Source of the DNA: a bacterium | GTDB taxonomy: Bacteria; Cyanobacteriota; Vampirovibrionia; Gastranaerophilales; Gastranaerophilaceae | DNA: 64,000 bases | Direction of reading: 5' to 3' | NCBI GenBank assembly: GCA_017480425.1 | Contig: JAFVAR010000047.1 | Location: 37,121-101,120 of the forward strand | In this document: positions 6,774 through 16,098 of the stretch, piece by piece | Position numbering within the stretch: position 1 is the stretch's first letter | Layout: every line of letters begins with the position of its first letter | The notes under the pieces: model-generated | The model's input: only the letters and a program-made list of their open reading frames with translations | Told to the model about the DNA's origin: nothing | Databases searched by the model: none | Program-made: the position numbers and the translations under genes

Positions 6774-8342
6774 ATGGAAAATACTATATCAGAATCACAA
6801 GAGTGGAAATTTAAAATTAATCCTTGGATAACCATGATTCCGATAATGCTTTCAATATTTATGTTTGCACTGGATGAAACAATTTCTAACGTTGCACTTC
6901 CTTATATGGCAGGAACTTTTTCCATAAGCCACAATGAGTCAACTTGGATTATAACAAGTTATTTGGTCGCAAGCGGTATTGTAATCCCAACCGTAGATTT
7001 TTTCAGCCGGCTCATCGGGCGCAAACAATACTTTATACTTAGTATAATAATATTTACTGTTGCATCAATAATATGCGGATTCGCAAACTCTATGGCAATG
7101 ATGCTTATTGCAAGAATTGTTCAAGGTATAGGCGGCGGCGGAATTATGCCTATTGCACAAGCAGTAATTTTTGAAATATTTCCGAAAGAAAAACTTCCGC
7201 AAGCAATGGCAGTATTCGGTTTAGGTGTAATTATGGCGCCGATTTTGGGACCGTCTGTGGGTGGATGGATTACAGAAAATTGGTCGTGGCCGTTCATATA
7301 TTTCATAAACATTCCGTTTGGAATTATTTGTTATTTCTTAACCCAAAAATACGTTGAAGAACCACCTTATTCAAGAAAACAATCTAATGTGAGAATGGAT
7401 TTTTCAGGGTTCTTTTTCCTTGCGACTTGGCTTCTGACTTTGCAAATTGTACTGGATAAAGGTAATGATGCAGACTGGTTTGGTGCACCTTGGATTTGTA
7501 AATTGTTTGCAGTTTCCTGCATATCATTTATTGCATTCGTTTATATTCAAAGAAAAAAAGCAAAAACCGGTGACGGGCTTATTAATTTGTCAATACTAAA
7601 AAACCATAACTTCTTAATCGGTACAGGCGGACAAATTGTTTTAATGGCAGTTTTAATGTCATCCGCAGCAATTCTTCCGTCAATGTTACAAAGATTATTG
7701 GGTTATACATCATTCTTGAGCGGTTTATCAATGATTCCGAGAGGCTTGGGATGTTTTATTGCATCAATATTAAGCGGTATCCTCGTTGTCAGATTAGGAA
7801 TAAAACCTGTTGCTGTTATTGGACTTGTAACGCTTGCAATCGGCGGATTACTGTTCGGAGAAATTAACACAAACATTGCCCTTGCTAACATTGCATTCCC
7901 GAACTTTGTATTTGGCGCAGGTATGGTGCTTTCTATGGTTCCGCTCTCAAATATATCTTGCGCAACACTACCAAATGAAGCACAGACGAATGCATCCGGA
8001 GTTCAGAATCTGTTTAAAAACATCGGAGCTGCAATCGGTACTTCAATTGCAACAACTATGATATCAAGGTTTTCTCAAATGCACCAAATGATGATGGTTA
8101 AAACACTAAACGATACAAATCCGGTATTCACGGAACGTATAAGTGCAATAAGCTCAGCTTTTATGTCACAAGTTGATCCTGCTACCGCTGCACATATGGC
8201 ACAAGGACAAATATACAGGCTTTTAAATCAGCAAGCCGCTTTATGGGGATATGTAGAAACCTTTAGATATTACGCTGTTGCCGTAATTCTTATATTACCT
8301 TTTGTTTATTTCTTAAAAGAAACAAAACACGAAAAGAATTAA
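6774..8342 (+). CDS. Drug/solute exporter of the major facilitator superfamily, DHA2 (EmrB/QacA) type
   Basis: 522 residues with about 14 predicted membrane segments. Family motifs visible: 'ALDETISNVALPYMAGTF' in segment 1 (the DHA2 motif with Asp and Asn), 'STWIITSYLVASGIVIP', motif A-like 'FFSRLIGRKQYF', 'ARIVQGIGGGGIMP', and antiporter motif C 'GLGVIMAPILGPSVGGWI'. The family exports drugs and metabolites by proton antiport. No EmrA (membrane-fusion) partner is next to it. AGAAGGAAG precedes the ATG. A bidirectional terminator follows. Confidence 0.9.
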   Translation: MENTISESQEWKFKINPWITMIPIMLSIFMFALDETISNVALPYMAGTFSISHNESTWIITSYLVASGIVIPTVDFFSRLIGRKQYFILSIIIFTVASIICGFANSMAMMLIARIVQGIGGGGIMPIAQAVIFEIFPKEKLPQAMAVFGLGVIMAPILGPSVGGWITENWSWPFIYFINIPFGIICYFLTQKYVEEPPYSRKQSNVRMDFSGFFFLATWLLTLQIVLDKGNDADWFGAPWICKLFAVSCISFIAFVYIQRKKAKTGDGLINLSILKNHNFLIGTGGQIVLMAVLMSSAAILPSMLQRLLGYTSFLSGLSMIPRGLGCFIASILSGILVVRLGIKPVAVIGLVTLAIGGLLFGEINTNIALANIAFPNFVFGAGMVLSMVPLSNISCATLPNEAQTNASGVQNLFKNIGAAIGTSIATTMISRFSQMHQMMMVKTLNDTNPVFTERISAISSAFMSQVDPATAAHMAQGQIYRLLNQQAALWGYVETFRYYAVAVILILPFVYFLKETKHEKN

Positions 8343-8346
8343 TAAT

Positions 8347-8382
8347 AAAAGATGCAGTATAATTATATACTGCATCTTTTTA
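8347..8382. terminator. Bidirectional intrinsic terminator
   Basis: Perfect 15-bp stem AAAAGATGCAGTATA / TATACTGCATCTTTT with a 4-nt loop, between the MFS exporter and groEL, which converge. Confidence 0.88.
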
Positions 8383-8399
8383 ATTATATATAGCGGTAA

Positions 8400-10052
<1,653 letters not shown>

Positions 10053-10110
10053 TTATTTCCTTTCTTAAGTTAATAAGAGTAATTACTTACCATCTTTGCT
10101 CTTATTTACT

Positions 10111-10398
10111 TTATTCAACTATTGCTAATGCATCTTTGATAGACAAAATTTTGTATTCAACTCCGTCCATCTTAATTTCTGTTCCTGCATACTTTGCGTA
10201 AAGAATAATGTCACCTACATTAACGCCCATTGGTTCTTTTTCGCCTTTTTCATTTGTTTTACCTTCACCAACTGCTACAACTTCACCCTTTTGAGGTTTT
10301 TCTTTTGCGCTGTCAGGAATAAATATTCCGCCTGCAGTTTGCTCCGTATCTTCAATAACTTTAATAACAATTCTGTCTTGTAAAGGTTTTAGTGCCAT
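10111..10398 (-). CDS. groES: Co-chaperonin GroES
   Basis: 95 residues: '[27 protein letters not shown]' (including the mobile loop), '[10 protein letters not shown]', '[15 protein letters not shown]'. It caps the GroEL ring. GGAGG precedes the ATG. The upstream region (10399-10529) shows no CIRCE inverted repeat (TTAGCACTC-N9-GAGTGCTAA), so HrcA control is not evident. Confidence 0.97.
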   Translation of the reverse strand: MALKPLQDRIVIKVIEDTEQTAGGIFIPDSAKEKPQKGEVVAVGEGKTNEKGEKEPMGVNVGDIILYAKYAGTEIKMDGVEYKILSIKDALAIVE

Positions 10399-10559
10399 AT
10401 TATAATCCTCCTTATTTTCTTATTACAATTATATTTATACTATACATTTTGTACCTTTATTAAAATGTTAACGAAAAATTAATGATTCATATTTATGTAG
10501 GATGAAATTGTATATTAGCATGTAATATCATGCCAATATACGAAGCAAGGATAGCAAGT

Positions 10560-11141
10560 ATGAACATATCACAAATCAACAATTCCGAGAATGAAACTAA
10601 CATATTTAGTTTGCAAACAAATTTAATTAACAAAAAGCCGATGGGCTTAAACTTTGGCATGAAAACAATTAACAATAGCTGCTTCTATGCTAAAAAAGGT
10701 GAGCCTGCGTACATGAAGGCAATGGATGCAGATGAAGACGATGTTGTTTCTTTTGAAGAATTTAAAGATTATTGCAAAGAAAATGGTATTTCAACAAAGG
10801 ATATGGCAAAAATGGTTCAAATATCAAATTCTTACAGAGCAATGCAAGCACAAAGAGAAGCTGAAAAACAATCTGAAATAAAAGAAATTGGCGCTGAAGC
10901 AGTTTATGCAAAACTCGGTGAAGACAAGTATGATAAAACTATGGATGCCAATAATGACGGTAAAATCAGCTATAAAGAGTATATGGAATACTGTAAAGAT
11001 AATTCTAAAGTACAGAAACAAAAATTTAACACACAGATTGGCAAATCGGAAGACGGCAAATTTGTGACAAAAAGCATAGGAAAAGCAATTAATGCGTATG
11101 CAAATAAAACTGCCGATAGTCTTGTAGAAAATATTATATAA
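10560..11141 (+). CDS. EF-hand protein with lineage-type N-terminus, 193 aa
   Basis: The start at 10560 (MNISQINNSENETNIFSLQT) has AAGGA 9 nt upstream; a Met at 10530 has none. Two EF-hand-like loops are visible: 'DADEDDVVSFEEF' (about residue 62) and 'DANNDGKISYKEY' (about residue 130), the second a good calcium loop. Between them is a charged helix ('RAMQAQREAEKQSEIKEIG'). No Sec signal peptide. The first 40 residues are Asn/Ile/Ser-rich and end in 'NFGMKTINN', like the N-terminal motif shared by other unknown proteins in this window. Calcium binding is probable for the second loop; the role is unknown. Confidence 0.8.
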   Translation: MNISQINNSENETNIFSLQTNLINKKPMGLNFGMKTINNSCFYAKKGEPAYMKAMDADEDDVVSFEEFKDYCKENGISTKDMAKMVQISNSYRAMQAQREAEKQSEIKEIGAEAVYAKLGEDKYDKTMDANNDGKISYKEYMEYCKDNSKVQKQKFNTQIGKSEDGKFVTKSIGKAINAYANKTADSLVENII

Positions 11142-11154
11142 AAGTTTAAAAACA

Positions 11155-11191
11155 AAGCCGGCTGCAGAAAATTCTGCAGCCGGCTTAATTT
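11155..11191. terminator. Strong bidirectional terminator
   Basis: A 15-bp GC-rich stem AAGCCGGCTGCAGAA / TTCTGCAGCCGGCTT between the EF-hand gene and the convergent hsp20 gene. The minus strand continues with TTTGTTTTT. Confidence 0.9.
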
Positions 11192-11205
11192 ACTCCTTTC
11201 AAAAT

Positions 11206-11673
11206 CTAGTGAACTGATAATTTTTTAATATTATCACTATCTTTTTGAACCTTCGGTGCTTTTATGCACAAAATACCATGTTCAAGTTTCGCATCAGTTT
11301 TTTCAATATCAATATCCTGAGGGAAATAAATCGTTCTGGAAAATTCACCATACCTGAATTCTGATTTTTTATAACCTTTGGTTTCTTCTTTGCTTTCCTC
11401 ATCTTTTTTAGCATTTATCGTAATGTGATTCTTGTCGATATCAATATCCAAATCTTCCTTTTTAACTCCTGGAAGCTCTGCTTTTACAATATACTCATTG
11501 TCTTTTTCATGCAATTCTACAGGCATGGCAAACTTTTCGGAATCGCAATCTACATCCTCGTTGTAGATATACTCAGGGAATAAGCTGTCGAAGTTTCTGT
11601 TTAGAATAGAAGTAATCTCATCATTTACTGATTTAATAAATCTGTCCGGTGTTTTTTTAATTAAGAATCTCAT
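11206..11673 (-). CDS. Small heat-shock protein, Hsp20 / alpha-crystallin family
   Basis: Start at 11673 (MRFLIKKTPDRF): AAAGGAG lies 6 nt upstream, so an upstream frame extension is dropped. 155 residues: a short N-terminal arm, an alpha-crystallin domain from about residue 47 to 145 ('PVELHEKDNEYIVKAELPGV', 'DIDIDKNHITINAKKDEE', 'FSRTIYFPQDIDIEKTDAKL', 'GILCIKAPK') and a short tail. It would hold unfolded proteins without ATP. It is a single gene, not in the groE operon. Confidence 0.93.
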   Translation of the reverse strand: MRFLIKKTPDRFIKSVNDEITSILNRNFDSLFPEYIYNEDVDCDSEKFAMPVELHEKDNEYIVKAELPGVKKEDLDIDIDKNHITINAKKDEESKEETKGYKKSEFRYGEFSRTIYFPQDIDIEKTDAKLEHGILCIKAPKVQKDSDNIKKLSVH

Positions 11674-11793
11674 GATGTTCTCCTTTCTGTTTACTATATA
11701 CATCACTTTCAACACTTTTATTATTACTCCGTTTTTGTCTAAACCCGATTTTTTTAACCAAAAATTAACAATTGTTAAATTTAATCTTAACTA

Positions 11794-11822
11794 TTGCATT
11801 CAAAGTTTTTGTATAGTACAAA
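11794..11822 (+). promoter_or_regulatory. Possible sigma-70-type promoter of the nucleotidyltransferase-like gene
   Basis: TTGCAT (11794-11799), 17-bp spacer, TACAAA (11817-11822), about 67 nt before the ATG at 11889. Confidence 0.4.
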
Positions 11823-11888
11823 TATAAGTACCAATTAACATTTAGGTTTAGTATGTGTGTTTATCGGTTATTATAGAAAGGGGTTATT

Positions 11889-13076
11889 ATGAACATTCAA
11901 AGAATTTCCGCAACTCCGGAAGAATGCGGACAAACTGCTTTTAGAGCAAGCTTTGTTACTTTGTCAGAAAAAAACTTGGGCAGAAAAATTGCTGCCAATG
12001 TAGTAGATACTTTCAATGGTAAAATTTTGCCTGAAATTCAAAAGACTCAAATGGATGAATCTGCCAGATTAATTAAAGCTGCAGGTGCAGGAAGAGTAAT
12101 CTCAAAGCCAGAAGACTTACAAGATAAAGTTAATTTCTTTGCACTGGCTGCAGGTTCGGGAAGTCGATTTAAAGAGCTTGCACAAACAGTTGGTGATTAT
12201 AACAAAATAAGCCTTCCTTTCAAAGTTGATAAAGGACAAAATATTCATATGCTTGATTTTGCAATGACTATGGGAAAATTCTTTATCGGAAAAGAAGGTG
12301 TTAACAAAATCATTGCATCAGCTCCTTCAGGCTCATTTGGCGATATTGTTCAACACTACCTTGCAGGAAATCCGATTAAAGATACTGTTGTATGCTGCGG
12401 AGATAATGTATTCGGGGATAAAGCTTCAGATATGATGAAGTTCTTTGTAAAAGCAATTAATAATCCCGATAAACATGTTGCTCTTGTAGGTGTGGGAAGA
12501 TCGCCAAAAATTGCGGCAAAACGTTTTGGTGTACTTGATGCAATCGGAAGTATTAATGATGAAACACTTAAGCTCAGAGGTTTTAGTGAAAAACCACCTT
12601 ATGAAGAAGCCGTTAAACTTGCAGTAGACGGTCAAAATATTGCAAATACAGGACTTTTCTACATAAGCAAAGAAGCTATGGAAAAACTTATTGCTGAAAT
12701 AAAGGGCGGAGTTAATAATATCAAGAAAAATGATGTAGAATTATATGATTTTGCAAATGCTGTAAAATATGTACACTCAAAATTACCTGAATGGTTTAAT
12801 ATATCCTCCGTTGAAGGTGCAGATATTAAGGTAGTTAAAAAATGGGAAGATGTCGGCGAACCTGCTGCATTGTATAAATTTGCAGATGATGTAAGAAAAG
12901 GTCATTATCTGTTTAATTTCCCAAGAGATTTGGCATATATGATTCAAACAGCATTCAAAGAGAGAATCCATTTGCATGATAAACAGCCGCATATTATATT
13001 TACAGATTCTGCAAAAGTTTCGGCAGAACAAATTGCCGGCGCAAAAAATATAGATGGAGTAAACATAGTAGTATAA
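11889..13076 (+). CDS. Nucleotidyltransferase-like protein (sugar-phosphate nucleotidyltransferase fold), 395 aa
   Basis: AAAGGGG precedes the ATG. After about 75 N-terminal residues comes a Rossmann-like start 'VNFFALAAGSGSRFKELA', the nucleotide-binding glycine loop of NDP-sugar pyrophosphorylases, then 'TVVCCGDNVFGDKASDMMKF' (the metal-binding Asp region), 'GFSEKPPYEEA' and 'IANTGLFYISKEAMEKL', all in the family order. Such enzymes join a nucleotide to a sugar 1-phosphate. The usual GGxGTRL is here AAGSGSRF and the product is unknown. The N-terminus (MNIQRISATPEECGQTAFRA) matches the motif found on several unrelated proteins here. A terminator follows. Confidence 0.78.
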   Translation: MNIQRISATPEECGQTAFRASFVTLSEKNLGRKIAANVVDTFNGKILPEIQKTQMDESARLIKAAGAGRVISKPEDLQDKVNFFALAAGSGSRFKELAQTVGDYNKISLPFKVDKGQNIHMLDFAMTMGKFFIGKEGVNKIIASAPSGSFGDIVQHYLAGNPIKDTVVCCGDNVFGDKASDMMKFFVKAINNPDKHVALVGVGRSPKIAAKRFGVLDAIGSINDETLKLRGFSEKPPYEEAVKLAVDGQNIANTGLFYISKEAMEKLIAEIKGGVNNIKKNDVELYDFANAVKYVHSKLPEWFNISSVEGADIKVVKKWEDVGEPAALYKFADDVRKGHYLFNFPRDLAYMIQTAFKERIHLHDKQPHIIFTDSAKVSAEQIAGAKNIDGVNIVV

Positions 13077-13105
13077 TTTCTGTGTAAAAATAAGAGGAGA
13101 TTTGG

Positions 13106-13130
13106 GGCGGGGTTTTCCCCGCCTTTTATT
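13106..13130 (+). terminator. Intrinsic terminator of the nucleotidyltransferase-like gene
   Basis: Stem GGCGGGG / CCCCGCC with TTTT loop, then TTTTATTTT. Confidence 0.88.
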
Positions 13131-13138
13131 TTAAAAAT

Positions 13139-13176
13139 AAAAAGAGGGAATTCAAAAATAGAAATACCCTCTTTAT
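13139..13176 (-). terminator. Probable terminator of the small secreted protein gene
   Basis: Stem AAAGAGGG / CCCTCTTT with an 18-nt loop and a T-rich minus-strand continuation, 24 nt past the stop codon at 13200. Confidence 0.6.
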
Positions 13177-13199
13177 AAATTTTTAAAGCAAATTTATTT

Positions 13200-13541
13200 T
13201 TAGTAATACAACAAATGGTCGTAACCGTTTCTTACATTCAAATATCTGTCCGTGCAGACAAATGCATAAGATTCATATGCTATTGAACCAGGATTATTAA
13301 TTCCATACCATTGCTTTGCAACATTTCTGCCGGATGTAACATTTACAACTTCTAAGGGAGTTCCGCTTGCAATATATTTTGTAAGCATCGTATAAGTACC
13401 ATAATTAGATGAAGGTCTTATGCTATCTGAATCAATATAATGCCCTTCTCCAATACGAACCCAATTTGTAGCAAAAGAAGGTGTACATAGCAATAATACT
13501 GCTGCAAAAGCGAAAACACCTCTTAATAAACCCTTTTTCAT
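13200..13541 (-). CDS. Small secreted protein, resembles surface-adhesin protein E type domain
   Basis: Start at 13541 (MKKGLLRGVFAFAAVLLLCTPSFA) has GAGAG 5 nt upstream; a Met at 13556 is also in frame. The signal peptide is cleaved after SFA. The mature ~90 residues begin 'TNWVRIGEGHYIDSDSIRPS' and continue with beta strands ('GTYTMLTKYIAS', 'SIAYESYAFVCTDRYLNVRNG'). The W-x-x-(I/V)-G ... Y-x-D-x-x-S-I opening with a following strand repeat resembles the surface-adhesin E / CNP1-like domain, but the match is by eye. It has its own promoter and terminator. Function unknown. Confidence 0.7.
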   Translation of the reverse strand: MKKGLLRGVFAFAAVLLLCTPSFATNWVRIGEGHYIDSDSIRPSSNYGTYTMLTKYIASGTPLEVVNVTSGRNVAKQWYGINNPGSIAYESYAFVCTDRYLNVRNGYDHLLYY

Positions 13542-13585
13542 AAATCTCTCTATCATTTCTTTGAATAAAAATGCACTACATGCTT

Positions 13586-13614
13586 AGTATAATAGATTAA
13601 ATACATAGTGTTAA
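13586..13614 (-). promoter_or_regulatory. Sigma-70-type promoter of the small secreted protein gene
   Basis: On the minus strand TTAACA (13614-13609), 17-bp spacer, TATACT (13591-13586). The start of transcription would be near 13579, about 40 nt before the ATG at 13541. Confidence 0.65.
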
Positions 13615-13741
13615 TATATTTAATCTATAGTTGTATATATTTAGTACATTTGTTTTTGGGTTTTCAAAAAAATATAATGTTAGCAACACATGAAAACAGA
13701 AATTAACAAACGACTTGGAAACCGATTTTTTCCATAAAAAA

Positions 13742-13815
13742 TCGGGATGACAAGATTCGAACTTGCGACCCCCGCGACCCGAACACGGTGCGCTACCAAG
13801 CTGCGCTACATCCCG
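13742..13815 (-). tRNA. tRNA-Pro, anticodon CGG
   Basis: On the minus strand a 74-nt cloverleaf can be drawn: acceptor CGGGATG/CATCCCG with discriminator A, D arm GCGC...GCGC, anticodon stem CCGTG/CGCGG with loop TTCGGGT (anticodon CGG), variable loop GGGTC, T arm GCAAG-TTCGAAT-CTTGT. CCG codons are read. The 3' CCA is not encoded and must be added after transcription. Confidence 0.93.
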
Positions 13816-13842
13816 ATAGTAAAATATTCAATTTTCAATTTT

Positions 13843-13965
13843 TGGGCGCAGCCTGGTTTATCTGCTAAACGTCTCGCATAAAGCTTGCGCTTTCTGACTC
13901 GACTGCCCCATTCCGAACTTGCCGCCGGCAACTTCTACATGGGCGACCCTGCTACATCCCGATAA
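13843..13965. repeat. tRNA-like debris: rearranged partial copy of a tRNA gene
   Basis: Pieces match the neighbouring tRNA-Pro with gaps: ATTCCGAACTTGCCG against its T-arm side ATTCGAACTTGCG, and GCTACATCCCGATA identical to its 5' end. On the opposite orientation, GGCGCAGCCTGGT recalls a tRNA D arm. No full cloverleaf can be drawn. Internal hairpins exist (TTGCC-gcc-GGCAA inside GCCCCAT...ATGGGC; AAAGC-ttgc-GCTTT). Best read as a decayed tRNA duplicate. Confidence 0.5.
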
Positions 13966-13973
13966 CCTCTATT

Positions 13974-14007
13974 CCCCTCTCCTTGAGGAGAGGGCAGGGT
14001 GAGGTGT
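13974..14007. repeat. REP-like palindrome (CCCTCTCCT / AGGAGAGGG)
   Basis: A 9-bp perfect stem with a 2-nt loop followed by CAGGGTGAGGTG. The same wording (CCCTCTCC...GGAGAGGGCAGGGTGAGG) is a widespread type of bacterial intergenic repeat. One copy is visible here. Confidence 0.6.
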
Positions 14008-14206
14008 CAACCCACCATTTGTTCCCATTGGCTACTAAAGTATATCGCACAAAAATACCAAAATCAAGGTTTTTGTTCGACTATTTTTATCATATACATG
14101 ACTTTCTATTTTTTATCATTAATAAAATATCATCTAAACGGATGAAATTTTCACAAATCAATCAAGTATAACAATAATTTTCCGATAATAATATAGGAGG
14201 TCTATT

Positions 14207-15922
14207 TTGTTTAACACTATGAACCCTATACGCCAAAATCCTTATCCACAGGCAAATGGCAATTATAAAACAAATAACGGCGCCGCTGACAAAGACGGGC
14301 ATAATCATAATGCTCAAGATCAAAATCAAAAACGTCAAAATTCCCAAGTAATTGCCAGAGGAAGGGCTCAAGATATACAGAATCAAGACCAAGTAACAAT
14401 TACACGCCCTGCGGTTAATTCTCCCGCAATGCAAGCATATCCGCAAACACAAACATATCAGGTTAATACACCGCCTATCATTAGGCACACCACACCTATT
14501 CATCAGGTTAACCCGATGCAGTATCAAACACTGCAAAGCAGTTATCAGCCTATTGAACAGCCTGTTAGTGCAGAATCCGGTTCTATGAGCATGGCAAGAA
14601 ACAACAGGGTCAACATTGCGCAAATTCTTAAAGATTTTAGAAACACCATAAAAGCAATCGCTACACCTCCTGAAATAGAGGAACAAGTGAACAGATATCT
14701 GATTGCAGTTGAAGAACAGGTTAAATCAGAACGCCCTCAAGTAAATCTGGTTCAAAGCAATTTAAAAATTGCGGCATCTTTATTGGATAAATATATTTCA
14801 GACACTCTGCACAAAGAATCTAAAGTTGTACAAAATTGGCTTGATGCACTATTTTTACAAAAAATAAACTATCAGTTTAACGCAGAAGAAATTAATCCGA
14901 ATTTCTTAGTAAAATTCCCAAATCAGGAAGAAAAACAATCAACACCCAAAAAAGAAGAAAATATAGGCAGTAATCAAGAAGACAACATTCAAAATTCTGC
15001 AGAAATTGAGCAAAATACTACTATTAGTCAAAATAATGTAGTTCAGTCTAATCAACAACAAGACCAAACTATTGAAATTGAACCGGAAGAACTTTCTTTA
15101 GAAGAGGAATTTGCTCAAGCTAAAAAGACAATTTCTAAAAAACCAAATATTACAATAATTCCGCAAGATACAAAATTAAAATCATTGTTTGTGGAAGCTA
15201 AAAAGCATGCTTTTGCTAACAATCCTCAAAAGGCAATGGCAATATTTAAAGAAGCTTTCTTAAGAGCAGAAACACTAAAAGATAATGAAACTCAATCAAG
15301 AATTTGCCTTGAAATCGGTAAAATATATGATGACAACGACCACTTTGTACAAGCTTTGAACAGTTATAATAGGTCTTTGCAATACACAACTGACGTAAAC
15401 GTAAAATCTCGTGCTCACTATTCAATGGCACAAATTTACGATGATGTAAACCAAACCGGTGCTGCACTTAATCACTATTTGACATCTATCTCTTATGCAG
15501 GAAAATCGGATGACCTAATCGGACAGTCAGACTCACTTACAAAAATGGCAAATATCTTCACTGAAAGATATGACCAAGAAGCATTTGAATATTATGATGT
15601 TGCACGCAAACTCGTCGAACAAACAACTGACTGTGCAATGAAAGGATATGTATTAAGTAATACTGCTGACGCATGCGTCCAATTCAGAAAAGGAGACAAG
15701 GCTCTTAAATATTATGCGGAAGCAGTTAAAAACTACGAAAAAACAAATTCTCCTGAGGAAATTGCAGAAAATTATCGCTCCGCAGCCGAACTTATGATTG
15801 GATTTAATAGCCCGAATAAAGCTAAATCATTGCTTAAAAAAGCTTTAGTAAATGCAGTAAAAACAAAAAATGAAGATTTAATTTCAGAAATTAATACGCT
15901 GCTTGCATCTGTTGAAGAGTAA
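14207..15922 (+). CDS. TPR-repeat protein with Gln/Asn-rich N-terminal half, 571 aa
   Basis: The start is a TTG at 14207, because a perfect AGGAGG lies 6 nt upstream; the first ATG (14219) is too far away. Residues 1-135 are low-complexity (Gln, Asn, Pro, Thr); 135-220 look helical ('VNIAQILKDFRNTIKAIATPP'); 230-320 are again Gln/Glu-rich; from about 325 to 571 there are some six tetratricopeptide repeats (for example 'ARAHYSMAQIYDDVNQTGAALNHY'-type helices). No signal peptide. TPR arrays hold protein partners; the partner is unknown. The composition and two-part layout suggest a cytoplasmic scaffold. Confidence 0.8.
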   Translation: MFNTMNPIRQNPYPQANGNYKTNNGAADKDGHNHNAQDQNQKRQNSQVIARGRAQDIQNQDQVTITRPAVNSPAMQAYPQTQTYQVNTPPIIRHTTPIHQVNPMQYQTLQSSYQPIEQPVSAESGSMSMARNNRVNIAQILKDFRNTIKAIATPPEIEEQVNRYLIAVEEQVKSERPQVNLVQSNLKIAASLLDKYISDTLHKESKVVQNWLDALFLQKINYQFNAEEINPNFLVKFPNQEEKQSTPKKEENIGSNQEDNIQNSAEIEQNTTISQNNVVQSNQQQDQTIEIEPEELSLEEEFAQAKKTISKKPNITIIPQDTKLKSLFVEAKKHAFANNPQKAMAIFKEAFLRAETLKDNETQSRICLEIGKIYDDNDHFVQALNSYNRSLQYTTDVNVKSRAHYSMAQIYDDVNQTGAALNHYLTSISYAGKSDDLIGQSDSLTKMANIFTERYDQEAFEYYDVARKLVEQTTDCAMKGYVLSNTADACVQFRKGDKALKYYAEAVKNYEKTNSPEEIAENYRSAAELMIGFNSPNKAKSLLKKALVNAVKTKNEDLISEINTLLASVEE

Positions 15923-16098
15923 ATGATTAGTCATAAAAATGAAAATTCTTCTGTATTTAGTAAATTGTTGATTACAATAATACATGATATCAAGTTATGA
16001 TTAAATTTATAAAACATTTTTTAATTGTATAAAACCACCAATGACTAAATAATTATCTTTTGTGTTAAAATCAAATTATTGATATTAAGAGGATAATT

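Larger units (their letters stand above)
13816..14206. other. Gene-free stretch of about 390 bases between tRNA-Pro and the TPR gene
   Basis: The left part is GC-rich for this genome and holds tRNA-like fragments and a palindromic repeat (both listed). From about 14040 on it is plain AT-rich leader of the TPR gene. I see no credible protein. Confidence 0.6.

Noticed and set aside
10399..10529. CIRCE element upstream of groES
   Set aside because: No TTAGCACTC-N9-GAGTGCTAA inverted repeat is present.
14162..14188. A further sigma-28-like match before the TPR gene (TCAAGTAT-N11-TCCGATAA)
   Set aside because: The -35 has two mismatches, there is no TGTAA box upstream, and the predicted start of transcription would fall inside the AGGAGG ribosome binding site.
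14162..14686. 174-codon minus-strand frame opposite the start of the TPR gene
   Set aside because: Antisense to a Gln/Asn-rich coding region that leaves its complement open by chance; no ribosome binding site.
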